The notes under the pieces were generated by a model, which had not been told where the DNA came from, did not search any database, and saw nothing but the letters and a program-made list of their open reading frames with translations. Of a stretch of DNA of 64,000 nt, positions 1 to 9,955 are shown piece by piece. The stretch comes from a candidate division KSB1 bacterium. GTDB taxonomy: Bacteria; Zhuqueibacterota; Zhuqueibacteria; Thermofontimicrobiales; Thermofontimicrobiaceae. The first letter of the stretch is position 1; every line of letters starts with the position of its first letter. The position numbers and the translations under genes are program-made. The stretch covers positions 178,255-242,254 of the forward strand of contig JAPDPQ010000002.1 of assembly GCA_034506395.1 (NCBI GenBank), in the 5' to 3' direction.

Positions 1-2
1 TG

Positions 3-464
3 CGCAATTTCATTTCTCGCATCGCCGCTCGTTACCACTTCTCAAAAAGCGAAATCAATGCGCTGGTGATCTCTGTCGATGAGGCATGTACGAATATCAT
101 CAAGCACGGCTATCGCGATCTCCCCTCCGGCTCGATCACTGTGACAGTCAATGTTCGAAATGATCGCCTGATAGTGGAATTGATCGATTATGGCATCAGT
201 TTCGACCCCAATCAGGTCAGCGATCCCAATTTAGCCCAATACATCCAAAATGGCAAGAAAGGAGGACTAGGAATCTTCATCATGAAAAAATTCCTCGACG
301 AAATCCATTATTTTACCTCCGGTACAGCGAACATACTGAGGCTGGTAAAGTTCAGGAAGGATAGCCCAGTCATGCAATTTCTTTTCCCGATTCGATTGCT
401 CTTTTATCGGATCAAGGAATTGTTGATCCCATCCAAAGCCGAGATGCTAGCGCGACGTAGCTAA
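3..464 (+). CDS. RsbW/SpoIIAB-like ATP-binding protein, 5' end outside window
   Basis: Histidine-kinase-type ATPase of the anti-sigma (RsbW) class, which typically phosphorylates an anti-anti-sigma partner or binds a sigma factor. The reading frame is open back to the first bases, and the residues before the first in-frame GTG (66) still match the family, so the gene begins upstream and about 153 residues are visible. The N box reads DEACTNIIKHGY, the G1 box DYGISFDP and the G2 box GGLGIFIMKKF, all intact. After the ATPase fold there is an extra tail of about 35 residues, hydrophobic and basic (FLFPIRLLFYRIKELL), which is not usual for RsbW and might touch the membrane. The target sigma factor is not identifiable here; the ECF genes at 37 and 62 kb are far away. 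Class is confident, specific partner unknown. Confidence 0.85.
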   Translation, partial: RNFISRIAARYHFSKSEINALVISVDEACTNIIKHGYRDLPSGSITVTVNVRNDRLIVELIDYGISFDPNQVSDPNLAQYIQNGKKGGLGIFIMKKFLDEIHYFTSGTANILRLVKFRKDSPVMQFLFPIRLLFYRIKELLIPSKAEMLARRS

Positions 465-1231
465 TTTCACCATGAATCTCCCTCCAGCTCTTCCAGTGAG
501 TCGCAGTGAAAATTTCACAAATAGGGCATGCCGGATCGAGATGCTTTGTACATCCTTATTGCATTAAACCTGGCTCTCGAGCTGCACCTCATCTTGGGGC
601 GGTTATGATTTGCTCTATTTGAATTGAAAAGATCGCTAACGATAAATTAATTTGTTTGTTCAAACGGAATAGCTTTAGAGGAACTCTCTCGCGAAAATCA
701 GTTCAAAATGGCGCATCAATACAATGCTGGCTGATTTACCCCCGCTAATAAGAATTTCAGAAGGGTTTCAACTATCTAAAATCATCAGACGGATGGAACC
801 CACGTCAATTTCCTACCTATGTGAAACCTCAAAATTCCAACAAATTTATTTCTGCATTTCAATGGAGTTGCCAGTAACAAATTACCAGTAGAAAATACAT
901 CGTTTGATTGATGAGATAATTTGAAATCCTGGCAAATTTCTGACTTGGATGGTCATTTCTTTTCGCTTGAGCAAGCGATTAAAAATGAAAATGAAGATGG
1001 GAACAATCGTGCTGTTTCCTCAATTTCCGTTTTATTGATCTTAATTCGGCTCGTGCTATCTGCATGATGCATCCATGATTTAGAGTCAGCGGACTGCAAG
1101 CCCAGGAGCAAAATTGCTCGATGATATCGGGACAAGCTTTAAAATTACCATCGTCCTCTTTTTGGCAAAATATCGAAAGAAATCATTCTGCCATCATCAT
1201 AATTAATCCAACCAGAAGAAAGGGAACAGAC
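465..1231. other. Intergenic region, no gene seen
   Basis: About 770 bases without a convincing reading frame, AT-rich. It must hold the promoter of the rightward array that follows, but I found no clear -35/-10 pair or TAnnTTTG motif. I see no terminator hairpin with a T-run after the RsbW-like gene. Confidence 0.6.
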
Positions 1232-4200
1232 ATGAAGCGATTAAGGTGGGTAATCTTAGCGAGCATCGTAATTGTTACGGTAGTGGGAATTATGCCGCTG
1301 TTAGCCCAAGATCCATTCATCCGAATCATCTTTGAGAATGAAAAGGGGGCATCAAAAGGCGTTGCCTGGGGAGATTACAACAATGATGGGTATCCTGATT
1401 TGTATGTAACCAATGGGGCACAGGGCTATAAGCAGCTCAATTTTCTATATCGTAATAACGGTGATGGGACATTCACTAAAATTACGAGTGGTCCTCCTGT
1501 AGAAGACCAATTAATCTCAGGAGGGTGTAGCTGGGGAGATTTCGACAACGATGGCGATCTGGATCTATATGTCGCCACGAATACGGATAACGCCAACGAT
1601 CCATTGAAAAATAATTGCCTCTATGAGAACAATGGGGACGGGACTTTTACGAAAAATACGACCGCTGGACCGCCCGTCAATGATAAAGAATATACTGCTA
1701 CGGTTGGTTGGGGAGATTATAATAACGATGGCTTTATTGACATATTTGTCAAAAACGGATGGGCACAAAAACAGGCGAATTCATTGTACGCGAACAATGG
1801 AGATGGGACTTTTACAGATATCACTGGGATTCCCTTGGTGAGCTCAAGCAACGCGACTTTCATTTCAACCTTTGCCTGGGGCGATTATGATAACGATGGC
1901 GATCTCGATTTGGCAGTTGCGGGCGGCGCAGGCCCAAATAATGCCATTTGGCGAAACGATGGCAATAATACTTTTGTCAAACTGCTGAATGCCAATAACG
2001 AATCGATCATCGAAGGCAGTGATTCATCTGGACCGAGCTGGGCGGATTATGATAACGATGGGGATCTGGATCTTTTCATAACCAATTTCGGCGATGCCGG
2101 TCCAGAGAAAAACTTCCTCTATCGGAACGATGGTAATAATACATTCACGAAAATCACGGATGGGGATGTCGTTAATGACGTAGCCTATTCCTATGGCAGC
2201 GCCTGGGGGGACATTGACAATGATGGTGACCTGGATTTATTTGTTGGCAATGATAATGACGGCACTCCAGGATTGAAAAATTTTCTGTACATGAATAATG
2301 GGGATGGCACGTTCACAAAAAATACAACCAGCGTTGCGCTTGATTCCACATTTACGTATGGAGTTGCGTTTGCCGATTATAACCGTGATGGCTTTGTTGA
2401 TCTGTTCACCGCTCGAGAGGGCAAGAACATTTTGTTCAAAAATAATGGGCCGAATAATGGCAATACCAATCATTGGATCCATGTGAAATGCGTGGGAACG
2501 ACTTCTAACCGTGCTGGGATCGGAGCAAAGGTCCGTGTCAAAGCCACCATTAATTCTCAAGTGAAATGGCAAATGCGCGAGATTTGTGCACAAAATGGAT
2601 ACGGCGGTCATGACGAGCTGGCGGCTCATTTCGGCCTGGGAAACGCTACGATCATCGATGAATTGCGAGTAGAATGGCCATCCGGAAATGTCCAGACCTT
2701 TACAAATGTACCCACAAATCAATTCCTAACGATCAACGAGTCTGGAACTGCCGCAAGCATTCGAGTGACCTCTCCAAACGGCGGCGAAACCTGGCAAGTG
2801 GGTAATGTCTATTCGATCACCTGGACCTCCAGCAACACCAGTGGCGAGGTGGATATCGAATTGTCCACTAATGGGGGGGGCTCATGGAGCACAATCGCCA
2901 CCAACGAGCCAGATGATGGCAGTTATTCCTGGACAGTACCAAATCAGCCGTCAACAAATTGTCTGATTCGCATCAGTGATTCGGATGGCGATCCGTTTGA
3001 TACGAGTGATCAGCCTTTCAGCATTGTTCAGAGCGCTTATAATTTGACCATGGCAGTCGATCCCGCAGGAAGCGGCACAACCGAACCAACTGAGGGGGTT
3101 CATAGTTATCCTCAAGGGACGGTAGTTACTGTGATTGCCAAGCCCGGCACTGCCTGGGAATTTAGCCATTGGACTGGCGATGTAGCAGATCCCAATAATG
3201 ATACCACGACTGTGACGATGAATGGCGACAAAACCGTCACAGCCCATTTCTCTCAGAAAACATGCGTGCTTACCATGGTTGCTAACCCAGAACAGGGCGG
3301 TACCACCAACCCATCACCTGGCAACCATATCTATGTCAAAGGCGCTGTTGTGACAATTATCGCTATTCCAGCTAATGGCTATACTTTTGCTAATTGGACT
3401 GGGGATGTTGCTGATCCGAACAACGATACGACGACGGTGACGATGAATAATGATAAAACCGTAACTGCTAATTTCAATGCACTCCCAGTTCCAATTACTG
3501 ATTTACGTGCCTCAGTTCAGGGAACTCATCTTCTTTTGGAATGGTCCGCGGTCTCTGGCGCAACTGGTTATAATGTCTATCGAGACACCCGGCACGACTT
3601 TATCCCCGATCAGGTTGGCGGGAGCAATCGGATCGCTGAGAATATCAACGATGAAGATCCGATGACAGAAGGGGTGCAATGGACCGATACTGGCAATGGC
3701 GCACAGATCGTCGGTGATGTGAATACCAATTATTTTTATCGCGTCACGGCGATTGCCGGGGGAGAGATCGATCCCTCCAACGTCGCTGGAGAGTTCGATT
3801 ATCAATTAAAAACCACTGCAACGACCGATATCAATGAAATCGCTGTGATCATGCACACCCAGCGAACCCGTAAACCGATTCTAACTGCTGAAGACCTGGC
3901 TAACGCCATTCCGTACTGCACCGATGTCTATCGCTGGGATGCTTCCGGCCAGGGTATTGTTGGCCATGTGAAGGGTTTACCATTCAATAACTTTGAGATC
4001 GTGCCAGGCTATCCTTATATGATCAATGTGACGAAAGACACGGTCTGGACTGTGGCGGGCAGTTACTCGGATACCAGTTTCCAATTGATTACGACCAATA
4101 CTACCGATATCAATCATATTGCAGTGCCGTTGGGCAAAGATAGTTTGACTACCGCAGAAGAATTGGGCAAGGATATTCCCAATTGCACAGATGTCTATTA

Positions 4201-5035
4201 TTGGAATTCAACCGATCAAGGATTAGTGGGACATGTGGTTGGTCTGCCGTTCGCGAATTTCGAGGTGAAAGCCGGGCATGCCTATTATGTGAACGTCACG
4301 GCTAACACAGTTTGGCCTCAACCATCAGGATTGATGGGAACGAGTTCAGTCAATCCTTCAGCTCATAGTGCAAATCTTTCATTGAGCAAAGGCAAGCCAT
4401 TTCAGGGCGTTGGGACACCGCACACGGTTTATGGTCAACTAATCGTGCCCAGCGATGCTGGTGTAGTGTCATCGGATTTGGAGCTGCGTGCCAGGTTAAA
4501 AGGACGGGGCGAAGAAATCGTTGTGTCTGAAGTGGTTGGCAGCGGCTGCGATGGACAGTATTGGTGGATTGCCGCGAGCCAATTAATCCCAACCTGGCAG
4601 GTGGGAGATAGCTTGCAGGTGATCATTCGCGAAAAATCCGGCAGGTTAATGGGATCCACCACGGTTCGATTATCCAAAGCTGGCTCAGATTTTGGCGGTA
4701 CCGTGGTATTATCTAATGCTAACATCCAAACGCATGAGTCGCAGTCAGCAATTCCTCAGCAGTTCGTCCTATATCAAAATTATCCGAACCCATTTAATCC
4801 TGAAACGCAGATCATCTTCGAATTGCCCCAGGTTAGTCAGGTTAAAGTTCAGATCTATGATATTTCAGGACGACTGGTTCGAATATTAGCGAATGGTTCA
4901 ATGAATGCTGGTCGACACCAACTGCGATGGGATGGTCGGGATGAAGCTGGCAAATTGGTCAGCACAGGGATATATTTATGTCGTTTGGAAGCAGCAGAAT
5001 ATCAGCGCTCCATGAAATTGATTCTGGCTAAGTAA
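1232..5035 (+). CDS. Giant secreted FG-GAP/VCBS-ASPIC protein with type IX-style sorting domain (paralogue 1)
   Basis: Exported 1267-residue surface or extracellular protein. The ATG at 1232 is chosen over an in-frame codon 111 bases upstream because it follows AGAAAGGGA and starts a signal peptide (MKRLRW, hydrophobic stretch, LLAQ). Order by rough residue: seven VCBS/FG-GAP repeats (33-400, type WGDYDNDGDLDLYV), probably a calcium-binding seven-bladed propeller; UnbV/ASPIC domain (410-503); PF10342-like SPNGGETW domain (509-598); two InlB-type B-repeats (602-749); FN3 (751-850); a duplicated module with CTDVY and GHVxGLPF (859-1030); an HTVYG module (1059-1160); a FlgD-like sorting domain (1173-1267, QNYPNPFNPE). 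It heads a same-strand array of four sorting-domain proteins and resembles the gene at 9956 almost domain for domain. Role (adhesin, polysaccharide binding, matrix) cannot be read from sequence. The type IX machinery is not in this window. Confidence 0.85.
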   Translation: MKRLRWVILASIVIVTVVGIMPLLAQDPFIRIIFENEKGASKGVAWGDYNNDGYPDLYVTNGAQGYKQLNFLYRNNGDGTFTKITSGPPVEDQLISGGCSWGDFDNDGDLDLYVATNTDNANDPLKNNCLYENNGDGTFTKNTTAGPPVNDKEYTATVGWGDYNNDGFIDIFVKNGWAQKQANSLYANNGDGTFTDITGIPLVSSSNATFISTFAWGDYDNDGDLDLAVAGGAGPNNAIWRNDGNNTFVKLLNANNESIIEGSDSSGPSWADYDNDGDLDLFITNFGDAGPEKNFLYRNDGNNTFTKITDGDVVNDVAYSYGSAWGDIDNDGDLDLFVGNDNDGTPGLKNFLYMNNGDGTFTKNTTSVALDSTFTYGVAFADYNRDGFVDLFTAREGKNILFKNNGPNNGNTNHWIHVKCVGTTSNRAGIGAKVRVKATINSQVKWQMREICAQNGYGGHDELAAHFGLGNATIIDELRVEWPSGNVQTFTNVPTNQFLTINESGTAASIRVTSPNGGETWQVGNVYSITWTSSNTSGEVDIELSTNGGGSWSTIATNEPDDGSYSWTVPNQPSTNCLIRISDSDGDPFDTSDQPFSIVQSAYNLTMAVDPAGSGTTEPTEGVHSYPQGTVVTVIAKPGTAWEFSHWTGDVADPNNDTTTVTMNGDKTVTAHFSQKTCVLTMVANPEQGGTTNPSPGNHIYVKGAVVTIIAIPANGYTFANWTGDVADPNNDTTTVTMNNDKTVTANFNALPVPITDLRASVQGTHLLLEWSAVSGATGYNVYRDTRHDFIPDQVGGSNRIAENINDEDPMTEGVQWTDTGNGAQIVGDVNTNYFYRVTAIAGGEIDPSNVAGEFDYQLKTTATTDINEIAVIMHTQRTRKPILTAEDLANAIPYCTDVYRWDASGQGIVGHVKGLPFNNFEIVPGYPYMINVTKDTVWTVAGSYSDTSFQLITTNTTDINHIAVPLGKDSLTTAEELGKDIPNCTDVYYWNSTDQGLVGHVVGLPFANFEVKAGHAYYVNVTANTVWPQPSGLMGTSSVNPSAHSANLSLSKGKPFQGVGTPHTVYGQLIVPSDAGVVSSDLELRARLKGRGEEIVVSEVVGSGCDGQYWWIAASQLIPTWQVGDSLQVIIREKSGRLMGSTTVRLSKAGSDFGGTVVLSNANIQTHESQSAIPQQFVLYQNYPNPFNPETQIIFELPQVSQVKVQIYDISGRLVRILANGSMNAGRHQLRWDGRDEAGKLVSTGIYLCRLEAAEYQRSMKLILAK

Positions 5036-5221
5036 TAATTTCCAGCATCGGTCTGGAACTTCTGGCGACAAACAGAATGAAATGAGCTATTCATGTTGAT
5101 TAAAACGAATTCGGGCGCTGAGCCCAGGTTGTTTGGGTCAGCTAATAACTTCCGCAAAGGTATAAGAAAATGAAATTGTAAATTCGCTATGGTAGAACAA
5201 ATAAATGAGCAGGAGGCAATC

Positions 5222-6190
5222 ATGAACAAAGCTTTAGCACTTTTGGTAACGGCGGTTGCGGTGATGTTGGGGGGAATGATGAATCAGGGAATGGCAGGAA
5301 CGCCCCATACCGCTTATGGTAAGGTGTTCAATTCCAATGGGACTGTGCCAGCCAGTGGCGATATCACATTTATTTCTTATATCACCTCAAGGCCATCTGA
5401 AATTTTGACCCAGTCTTCTCCAGGTTGTGGCTATTCCTCTGGATATTGGCAGGTGCAGGTTGGCAATTTCCCGACCAATTGGCAGGCTGGCGACGTGCTG
5501 CGCACCGAGGTGACGAATGTGACCAATAATGAGACTGGTGCGGTTGAGGTGGTCATGACCAATGCTGGCAGTGATGCTGCACCAGATCTGTATCTCGAGC
5601 CAGTGGTTCCAGTTGAACTCTCCTCGTTTTCGGTATTGATCCGAGATGGCAAGGTCGTTCTGGAATGGGTGACCCAAACCGAATCCAACAATTTCGGATT
5701 TGAAATCCAGCGGAAAAATGGCGACAGTGAATTTGCAACTATCGGATTTGTGCCTGGGCATGGGACGACGACTAACGTGCATCGATATTCTTTTGTCGAT
5801 GAGAAAGCCACATCGGGATGTTACTATTATCGGTTAAAGCAGATGGATTTCAATGGGGCTTTTGAGTTCTCTGAGATTAAATCAATCGAATTGGGCTTGC
5901 CCGCAATGTTCGTTTTGAAGCAGAATCATCCCAATCCGTTCAATGCAGAAACCTTGATCCGATATCAGATCGCCTTTACTCACAGCATTGCCGATGTGAA
6001 ATTGTGCATTTATAACGCCAATGGTGAATTGGTCCGAACGCTGGTGAGCGAGCGCCAACCCGCTGGCAGCTATGATGTGATCTGGGATGGCCGAGACAAT
6101 GCCGGTAATTTGGTAACGTCGGGGATTTATATTGGTCGCCTCGTCGCTTCCAATCAGATTTCCAGCATCAAAATGATCTATATGAAATAA
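5222..6190 (+). CDS. Small exported protein with HTxYG module and type IX-style sorting domain
   Basis: Exported protein of 322 residues. The start at 5222 is fixed by a perfect AGGAGG at 5211-5216 and by the signal peptide that follows (MNKALALLVTAVAVMLGG). After cleavage, roughly residues 25-125 form the module beginning GTPHTAYGK and carrying a GSDAAPDLYL end, equivalent to the module before the sorting domain in the three giant neighbours. Then comes a beta-rich domain (about 130-225, starting PVELSSFSV), common just before such sorting domains, and a C-terminal sorting domain (about 230-322, NHPNPFNAE and later GIYIGRL). It sits 186 bases after the first giant gene and 179 before the second, so it belongs to the array. 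It looks like the minimal form of the chassis, without a propeller. Function unknown. Confidence 0.8.
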   Translation: MNKALALLVTAVAVMLGGMMNQGMAGTPHTAYGKVFNSNGTVPASGDITFISYITSRPSEILTQSSPGCGYSSGYWQVQVGNFPTNWQAGDVLRTEVTNVTNNETGAVEVVMTNAGSDAAPDLYLEPVVPVELSSFSVLIRDGKVVLEWVTQTESNNFGFEIQRKNGDSEFATIGFVPGHGTTTNVHRYSFVDEKATSGCYYYRLKQMDFNGAFEFSEIKSIELGLPAMFVLKQNHPNPFNAETLIRYQIAFTHSIADVKLCIYNANGELVRTLVSERQPAGSYDVIWDGRDNAGNLVTSGIYIGRLVASNQISSIKMIYMK

Positions 6191-6369
6191 GGCTGTCAGC
6201 AGATTTAGTTGATTGGTGAGTTTGACTCAGCCGATTTCACATGCATTGGCTGTCTGAAATCTTTTGATTGTGAGATTTCCAGGCAGCCACTTTCCATTTT
6301 AGTTATTTGGCATCCAGATGACGCTTTACTGAAGCCGATTAGGCAAAGGATTTATTTTTGGGGGAACAA

Positions 6370-9300
6370 ATGTACATTCGGTTTTGGCAAATCGTTTGGG
6401 CAGGACTGTTTTTGATCACCACCGGAACGGTGGCTTCGCAGTATCAGTTTCATCCAACCGCTTCCTTTTTGGGCACCCATGACTACGAGCGAGTCGGTTA
6501 CCATATTCACTCGGCTGGTGATGTGAATGGAGATGGTTATGCTGATTTTCTGATCGGGACATTTCATAACAAGACCAATGGGTACAATGCTGGGGCGGTT
6601 TATCTCATTTTGGGTAGGGCGGAGGCCAATTGGGGCTATAATGTCTCGCTACTGAATGCGGATGCACGATTTCTGGGTGCCAAAGCGTACGAGGCCGCGG
6701 GCTATTTCGTCGGCGGACAAGGCGATGTGAATGGTGATGGGCTTGGCGATATCTTAATTGGAGCAGAGGATGGTTTTATTTACGTCGTTTTAGGTCGCCA
6801 GAGTGCGAACTGGGGACGCGATTTCGTGTTATACGATTATGCCGATGCCCGCTATGATGCAGAACAAGACGAGGACGGGGCCGGTATGTCCGTGGCGATT
6901 ATTGGCGATTTGAACGGCGATGGGTATGACGATTTTATCTGCGGTGCGCCATTTCATGACTACGATGGGGATGATACTGGCAAAGCTTATATCATTCTGG
7001 GAAAAGCCTCTGGCTGGCAGCGCGGCGTCAATTTAAGTCAGGCAAATGCCTCCTTTTACGGTACAAAGAATAGCGGTCTGGTCGGCTATTGCGTGGATGG
7101 AGTTGGTGATGTCAATAAAGATGGCATCCCTGATTTTGCCATTGGGGCGCGTGGTGAGGGCAAGGTCTATTTATTCTTTGGTCGTCGCAGCGTTAATTGG
7201 GGAAAAAATTGCGACGTCGGAACTGCGGATGTGATTTTTACGTCGGAGCAATACGGTAACTATACTGGTTGGAGGGTGTCCGGTGCTGGCGATGTCAATG
7301 GCGATGGATATGACGATTTTTTGATCGGTGCGCCATATCATGATGAGAATGATCGGGAAAATGGAAAGGTTTATCTGATTTTAGGCAGAACCAGCGGCTG
7401 GAAAACCCAGCTCGCTGAGGCCGATGCATCTTATTATGGGGAGGGACTGGACGACGAAGCCGGCTGGGATACTCAAGGTGCTGGCGATGTCGATGGGGAT
7501 GGTTACGATGATTTTTTAATTGGTGCTTGGTACAATGATGCCAATGGCACCGATGCTGGAAAGCTGTATCTGATCAGGGGCAAACCCTCTGGTTGGCAAC
7601 CCAATGTGCCACTGGCGACAATTCAAGACTATTTCGTGGGAGAACATGCTGGAGATTACGCTGGATTTTCCTGCGCAACTGCCGGGGATGTCAATGGCGA
7701 TGGCCTGCCAGATATCATAACATCTGCTACATATTACAGTGAGGCCTATTATTGGGGCGGTATCATCTATTTGTTCGCCAGCAATAATACCAAAATAACA
7801 GTCACTGCACCCAATGGGGGAGAGACCTGGACCATCGGGAATAATTATCATATCACGTGGAGCTCCAGCCACACCAGTGGCAGTGTAAAATTGGAATATT
7901 CTCCCAACAACGGGGGCACTTGGAAAACTATTGTGGGCTCTACCCCCGATGATGGGGATTTCCTCTGGACCATACCGGATGATCCGACAACTTCCTGTTT
8001 GGTAAGAATCACAGATACTGATGGTGACCCATCGGATGTCAGCGATGCGACCTTCTCAATTACACCGACCAATTACACGCTCACTATGGCAGTTGAGCCG
8101 ATTGACGCTGGAACCACAGATCCCCCGCCTGGGAACCACAGCTATGGATCTGGAAGCGTGGTGACAATTATCGCCATTCCCGCAACTGGCTATAATTTTG
8201 ATCATTGGTCGGGTGATGTCGCCGATTCCCACAATGATACTACAACAGTGATGATGAATGCGAATAAGACAATCACTGCCCATTTTGTTCCCAAATTAAT
8301 CCCTCCGATCACCGATCTCCGGGCGTCCCAACAGTGGACCAGAATTTTATTGGAGTGGAGCCCGGTCGCTGGTGCAACTGGTTACAATGTATACCGCGGA
8401 ACGTCCTATGACTTCCTGCCTGATAAAACGAATGGGAGCAATAGAATCGCAACGAATGTTTCGGATCAAGATCCCAATACCAACGGAATTCAGTGGCTCG
8501 ATAATGGAGCTGGGGTGAGGTTAGTTGGGGATGTGAATATCAATTATTTTTATCGCGTCACCGCCCTGGTGGGCAGCGAATCCGATCCCTCTAACCTGGC
8601 AGGGGAATTCGATTACAAACTCAGTACCACCTCAACAACAGACATCAATCATCTGGTGGTTATCATGCACACCCAAGGGACCCGAAAGCCTATTGCGACT
8701 GCGGAGGATCTGGCTCAGGCAATCCCTTATTGCACAGATGTATACTGTTGGGATGCAGCAACTCAAGGGCTGACTGGACATGTGAAGGGCTTGCCCTTCA
8801 ACAATTTTCCTATAGCGCCAGGCTATCCCTACATGATCAATGTGAGCAAGGATACCATTTGGACGATAGCGGGGAGTTATTCTGACACCTGCTTTCAGTT
8901 GATCAATACGAATGGGACTGACATCAACTTGATTGGAGTACCACTGAGTAAAAGCAATCTGACCACTGCCGATCAATTAGGTCAGGATATTCCGAATTGC
9001 AGCGATGTCTATGTTTGGGATGTCACCACTCAGGCGTTGATTGGACATGTCGTGGGGCTGCCGTTCAATGACTTCTCAGTCCAGGCAGGGCATGCCTATT
9101 TTGTCAATGTGACGAGTGAAACCACCTGGCCTGCTTCTTGCCAAGGTAGCGGAATCTCCGCATCCAGCATCGATCCAATTCAATCATTACCAACATTTCA
9201 AAAAGGATCAGCGCAATCAGGCAATGGGGTACCGCATACGATTTACGGACGACTAATCTATCCTTCAGATGTGCACATATCCTCGGCTGATCTGCGGATC

Positions 9301-9855
9301 AATGTCGTATGGAGACGAAATGGAGATCAAAAATTCGTCTCTGATCCCCTCGGCTCTGGAAACGATGGAAAGTATTGGTGGGTGATGGTGCCAAATTTTC
9401 TGCCAACTTGGCAACCAGGCGATACGCTTATCATTGAAATTTTTCAGTCAGACGAGCGATATCGAGGGGTCACCCAAGTAATTTTAAGCGATGCAGGTTC
9501 AGACGATGCGGGGACAGTGCACCTCAACAAAAATAACGACACGGATAATGGATCGATTGCTCAGTCTGCTATGCCATATCGATTCCATCTTTGGCAAAAT
9601 TCACCCAATCCATTCAACCCTGAAACGGCGATTAATTTTGAATGCAGTTCGCCCGCTCCTGTCAAAATAAAAATCTATGATGTCGCTGGGCGTTTGGTAA
9701 CGACCCTGGTCGATGGCGAATTAGCTGCTGGGTATCATCGAGTGGTCTGGGACGGCCGAGATCACAAAGGTGAATTCGTCAGCTCTGGTATCTACTTTTG
9801 CCGAATGGAAACTGGCGATTATTTTGGGACCATCAAATTGCTATTAACAAGATAA
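6370..9855 (+). CDS. Giant secreted integrin-type FG-GAP propeller protein with sorting domain (paralogue 2)
   Basis: Exported 1161-residue protein. The ATG at 6370 follows GGGGGAAC and begins a signal peptide (MYIRFWQIVWAGLFLI, ending VASQ). The head differs from its two large neighbours: seven integrin-alpha-type FG-GAP repeats (about 21-470), such as GDVNGDGYDDFLIGAPYHD, with DxNxDGxxD calcium loops. Behind it is the shared chassis: PF10342-like domain (476-565), one InlB-type B-repeat (569-640), FN3 (644-748), duplicated CTDVY/GLPF module (752-920), HTIYG module (953-1052) and sorting domain (1066-1161, QNSPNPFNPE). It lacks the UnbV/ASPIC domain. A swapped head on a constant C-terminal half suggests domain shuffling between paralogues. 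Binding partner unknown. Confidence 0.85.
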   Translation: MYIRFWQIVWAGLFLITTGTVASQYQFHPTASFLGTHDYERVGYHIHSAGDVNGDGYADFLIGTFHNKTNGYNAGAVYLILGRAEANWGYNVSLLNADARFLGAKAYEAAGYFVGGQGDVNGDGLGDILIGAEDGFIYVVLGRQSANWGRDFVLYDYADARYDAEQDEDGAGMSVAIIGDLNGDGYDDFICGAPFHDYDGDDTGKAYIILGKASGWQRGVNLSQANASFYGTKNSGLVGYCVDGVGDVNKDGIPDFAIGARGEGKVYLFFGRRSVNWGKNCDVGTADVIFTSEQYGNYTGWRVSGAGDVNGDGYDDFLIGAPYHDENDRENGKVYLILGRTSGWKTQLAEADASYYGEGLDDEAGWDTQGAGDVDGDGYDDFLIGAWYNDANGTDAGKLYLIRGKPSGWQPNVPLATIQDYFVGEHAGDYAGFSCATAGDVNGDGLPDIITSATYYSEAYYWGGIIYLFASNNTKITVTAPNGGETWTIGNNYHITWSSSHTSGSVKLEYSPNNGGTWKTIVGSTPDDGDFLWTIPDDPTTSCLVRITDTDGDPSDVSDATFSITPTNYTLTMAVEPIDAGTTDPPPGNHSYGSGSVVTIIAIPATGYNFDHWSGDVADSHNDTTTVMMNANKTITAHFVPKLIPPITDLRASQQWTRILLEWSPVAGATGYNVYRGTSYDFLPDKTNGSNRIATNVSDQDPNTNGIQWLDNGAGVRLVGDVNINYFYRVTALVGSESDPSNLAGEFDYKLSTTSTTDINHLVVIMHTQGTRKPIATAEDLAQAIPYCTDVYCWDAATQGLTGHVKGLPFNNFPIAPGYPYMINVSKDTIWTIAGSYSDTCFQLINTNGTDINLIGVPLSKSNLTTADQLGQDIPNCSDVYVWDVTTQALIGHVVGLPFNDFSVQAGHAYFVNVTSETTWPASCQGSGISASSIDPIQSLPTFQKGSAQSGNGVPHTIYGRLIYPSDVHISSADLRINVVWRRNGDQKFVSDPLGSGNDGKYWWVMVPNFLPTWQPGDTLIIEIFQSDERYRGVTQVILSDAGSDDAGTVHLNKNNDTDNGSIAQSAMPYRFHLWQNSPNPFNPETAINFECSSPAPVKIKIYDVAGRLVTTLVDGELAAGYHRVVWDGRDHKGEFVSSGIYFCRMETGDYFGTIKLLLTR

Positions 9856-9955
9856 AACCAGCGCGTCTTTGCGATGATTATTCAAGATGTTTTAATCATG
9901 AAAAAAATAATCTAAGGTTCAGAGCTTTAAACTTAACGTGGAAAGGAGCTGCACC

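Noticed and set aside
6353-6360. TATTTTTG, a match to the Bacteroidota -7 promoter motif
   Set aside because: It ends ten bases before the ATG of the giant FG-GAP gene, and would place the transcript start on top of the ribosome site.
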